Part shown: positions 41,435 through 43,289 of the stretch, in pieces
How the letters are laid out: each line of letters opens with the position of its first letter
Position numbering within the stretch: position 1 is the first letter of the stretch
From: Pseudomonas sp. KK4
Lineage (GTDB): Bacteria > Pseudomonadota > Gammaproteobacteria > Pseudomonadales > Pseudomonadaceae
Reading direction: 5' to 3'
Assembly: GCF_001984065.1 (NCBI RefSeq)
Contig: NZ_LYVP01000045.1
Span: 1-43,289, forward strand
Length of the DNA: 43,289 nt
Position numbers and translations under genes: made by a program
The notes under the pieces: model-generated
What the model was told of the DNA's origin: nothing
The model's input: only the letters and a program-made list of their open reading frames with translations
The model's database searches: none

Positions 41435-42742
41435 ATGTACAGCTATAACAACAACTACTACACCGCCACGATGCGCGAGACGACCCTGCGCGCGGCGTTG
41501 TCAGGCAACGTCCAGGCCGATGTCTGCATCATCGGCGCGGGGCTCGCGGGGCTGAGCACGGCCCGGGAGCTACTGTGCCGAGGCCGGTCCGTGGTGCTGC
41601 TCGACGCGGGCCGGGTTGCCTGGGGCGCGTCCGGGCGCAACGGCGGTTTTGTGCTGCAAGGCTGGTCCGAGGGCTTGTCCGCCATCGAGCGCCGCTGCGG
41701 CAAACCGACCGCTGCCGCACTGTTCAGACTGTCGCTGGAGGGGGTCGATATCGTTCGGGATACGATCGCCCGTCATCAACTGCCGGGCTGCGCGCCCACC
41801 CCTGGAAAATTGAGTGTCGTTCGTTATGAGGACGGCGATAACCTCCAGCGCCTGCGGGACAAAATGGCCACGGATTTCGACTTTCATCTGGAGTACCTGG
41901 ACCGCCAGGCCGTGCGTGAAAAGCTGAAGACCGACCGGTATTTCCAGGCCCTGCGGGACAACCATGGTTTCCATTTCCACCCGCTGAATTATTGCCTCGG
42001 CCTGGCCGGGCTGATCGAAGGCAGTGGCGGCATCATTCATGAACAGTCGCCGATGGTCCGGGTCGAGAGTCGGGATGGTCGGCACCGTGTACTCACTGAA
42101 CACGGCAGTGTCGATTGCTCCACCGTGGTGTATTGCTGCGGCGGCTACGGCGGCCGTGAGTTCGGCAAATTGCGCCGGGCCTTTCTGCCGATCGCGACCT
42201 ATGCGGTGCTGACTGAACGCCTGGGCGGGCGTCTGGCCGGTTCGGTAGGCACCACCGATGCCGTGGGCGATAATCGCCGGGCCTCGGACTATTACCGCGT
42301 CGTCGACGGTGACCGTCTGCTGTGGGGTGGCCGCATCACCACCCGCAACCTGCAGGACGAAAAACGCCTCGGGCAGTTGCTGACCGAAGACATTCTCGAC
42401 GTGTATCCGCAATTGCGCGGCATCAAGATCGACAAAGCCTGGTCGGGGCTGATGGGTTACGCGCGGCACAAGATGCCGCACATCGGCCCGTTGGGTAAGG
42501 GGTTGTGGACGTGTACATCATTTGGCGGCCATGGTATGAACACCGCGCCGATTGGCGGGCGCGTGATCGCCGAAGCGATCTGCGGCGAAACCGATCGCTA
42601 CCGTCTGTTCGATGCCTATGGCCTGGAATGGAACGGTGGCCCCTTGGGCCCGGCGGCGGCCCAAACGGTGTATGCGGGGCTTAAGATGATGGACATGTTC
42701 CAGGAAACCCGCTCGCAACGCCGGGCCACCCATAAAAACTGA
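41435..42742 (+). CDS. FAD-dependent amine/amino-acid oxidase (DAO family, PuuB-like)
   Basis: A 435-residue flavoprotein. The ADP-binding motif GAGLAG (residues 34-39) lies in VCIIGAGLAGLSTARELLCR. ASGRNGGFVLQGWSEGLSAI is the block common to γ-glutamylputrescine oxidase-like and related DAO enzymes, and the C-terminal FAD-contact segment reads WTCTSFGGHGMNTAPIGGRV. It oxidises a C-N bond, releasing hydrogen peroxide and an aldehyde or 2-oxo acid. It is encoded between the importer and an Lrp-type regulator, so it probably acts on the imported compound. A glutamine-synthetase-like partner gene is not in the window. Confidence 0.87.
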   Translation: MYSYNNNYYTATMRETTLRAALSGNVQADVCIIGAGLAGLSTARELLCRGRSVVLLDAGRVAWGASGRNGGFVLQGWSEGLSAIERRCGKPTAAALFRLSLEGVDIVRDTIARHQLPGCAPTPGKLSVVRYEDGDNLQRLRDKMATDFDFHLEYLDRQAVREKLKTDRYFQALRDNHGFHFHPLNYCLGLAGLIEGSGGIIHEQSPMVRVESRDGRHRVLTEHGSVDCSTVVYCCGGYGGREFGKLRRAFLPIATYAVLTERLGGRLAGSVGTTDAVGDNRRASDYYRVVDGDRLLWGGRITTRNLQDEKRLGQLLTEDILDVYPQLRGIKIDKAWSGLMGYARHKMPHIGPLGKGLWTCTSFGGHGMNTAPIGGRVIAEAICGETDRYRLFDAYGLEWNGGPLGPAAAQTVYAGLKMMDMFQETRSQRRATHKN

Positions 42743-42762
42743 ACCCGTGTGAGGTCAAGCAA

Positions 42763-43239
42763 GTGTCCATGGATGTGCACAATCGCGGTCCGTTATTCAA
42801 CCTGACCGACAAGGACAGGCAGTTGCTTGGCCTGTTGCAGGCCAACGCCCGCGAACCCACTGCGTCCCTGGCGCGCAAACTCGGGGTGTCACGCTCATCG
42901 GTACAAGAGCGGATCACCCGCCTGGAAAACGCCGGGGTCATCACCGGCTACAGCGTGCGCATCGACCAGGACCGGCTGCAGCAGACCATCAACTGCTTCA
43001 CCATGACCTCCTGCACCAACAAGAGCTACACCGACGTCATGACCGCACTGCGCAAGATGGAAGCGGTGCAGGCGGTGTATGCCGTCTCGGGCGAGTCCGA
43101 CTTCATCATCCACCTCTGCACCTCGACCCTGAGCGAACTCAACGCCGAACTCACCCGGATCAACATGATAAAAGGCGTGGCACACACCGCGTCCCATATC
43201 GTGATGGAAACCAAGTTCAGCCGAAAACTGACCGTCTGA
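42763..43239 (+). CDS. Lrp/AsnC-family transcriptional regulator
   Basis: A 158-residue regulator. The N-terminal HTH is LTDKDRQLLGLLQANAREPT, then ASLARKLGVSRSSVQERITR, and the C-terminal RAM/ligand-binding domain follows (VQAVYAVSGESDFIIHLCTS). A GTG start at 42763 is chosen because GAGG lies 8 nt upstream; an ATG at 42769 is the alternative. It is the last gene of the importer/oxidase operon and may regulate it in response to the imported amino acid, perhaps through the palindrome at 38547-38570. Confidence 0.9.
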   Translation: MSMDVHNRGPLFNLTDKDRQLLGLLQANAREPTASLARKLGVSRSSVQERITRLENAGVITGYSVRIDQDRLQQTINCFTMTSCTNKSYTDVMTALRKMEAVQAVYAVSGESDFIIHLCTSTLSELNAELTRINMIKGVAHTASHIVMETKFSRKLTV

Positions 43240-43242
43240 ATC

Positions 43243-43289
43243 CTGTAGGAGCGAGCTCGCTCGCGATGGTCGTCAACGATAACGCGCGC
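43243..43289. repeat. REPIN cut by the window end
   Basis: CTGTAGGAGCGAGCTCGCTC then GATGGTCGTCAACGATAACG, same family as the copies at 23892 and 27147. Only the first half is present. Confidence 0.85.

Overview
The window is a stretch of high-GC chromosome from a fluorescent-group Pseudomonas. This is inferred from dense REP/REPIN repeats with the core GTGGGAGCGGGCTTGCTCGC or GTAGGAGCGAGCTCGCTCGC, codon use strongly biased to G/C at third positions, many LysR-type regulators, and families common in pseudomonads (DUF6124, MarR-GNAT fusions, DAACS symporters). No rRNA, tRNA, CRISPR array, prophage or complete insertion sequence was seen. It reads as ordinary accessory chromosome made of small, self-contained metabolic or stress modules, each with its own regulator and often separated by REP elements.

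Layout. 1-540: tandem REP array with an exact 134-bp period. 631-3861: PhnD/C/E/E-type ABC importer operon (phosphonate/selenate-like). 3985-5075: RES/Xre toxin-antitoxin pair on the minus strand. 5184-6311: membrane-anchored diguanylate cyclase. 6685-8952: catalase-peroxidase KatG with a clear terminator. 9095-11203: AraC regulator divergent from a ferritin-like diiron enzyme. 11284-11973: DUF6124 gene with a long, highly structured leader. 12167-14026: MsbA-like ABC exporter. 14061-14389: orphan HipB-like regulator whose hipA partner is reduced to ten codons. 14559-15538: small membrane protein and a GFA-family protein. 15709-16743: GAF-GGDEF protein. 16778-21039: LysR, RraA-type aldolase, aminotransferase and dicarboxylate/amino-acid symporter, followed by a VOC protein (21195-21635). 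21848-22815: HigBA toxin-antitoxin. 22983-23897: MarR-GNAT regulator with a double operator. 24014-27152: SnoaL-like secreted protein, Old Yellow Enzyme, LysR and VOC protein. 27147-27376: two REPINs. 27523-28560: GAF-GGDEF protein. 28599-30767: MFS carrier and a second copy of the VOC protein. 30817-33433: haloacid dehalogenase-like protein, SDR and LysR. 33565-34587: luciferase-like monooxygenase. 34595-35968: ChrA. 36109-37889: DmeR/DmeF-type Ni/Co efflux module with two small conserved genes. 37911-38500: second 134-bp-period REP array. 38692-43239: polar amino-acid ABC importer, FAD amine/amino-acid oxidase and Lrp/AsnC regulator. A REPIN is cut by the window end.

How the genes work together. 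Most modules pair uptake with one or two enzymes and a regulator. The clearest pathway proposal is 17802-21039, where a glutamate/aspartate-type symporter, a PLP aminotransferase and an HMG/CHA-aldolase-like protein (intact E-X20-R-D motif) could import a 4-hydroxy(-4-methyl)glutamate-like amino acid, transaminate it and cleave the 2-oxo acid to pyruvate. The 38692-43239 module could import an amine or amino acid and oxidise it.

The most unusual structure is the roughly 330-bp leader of the DUF6124 gene. It holds a GAAA-capped hairpin, several nested stems and two TTTGGTAG copies that compete for one CTACCAA copy, so it looks like a switching RNA. Other notable signals are a near-complete hipA deletion that left its translational-coupling junction, REPINs that supply the last codon and stop of two genes, and an SDR mRNA whose ribosome-binding site lies in an 8-bp hairpin.
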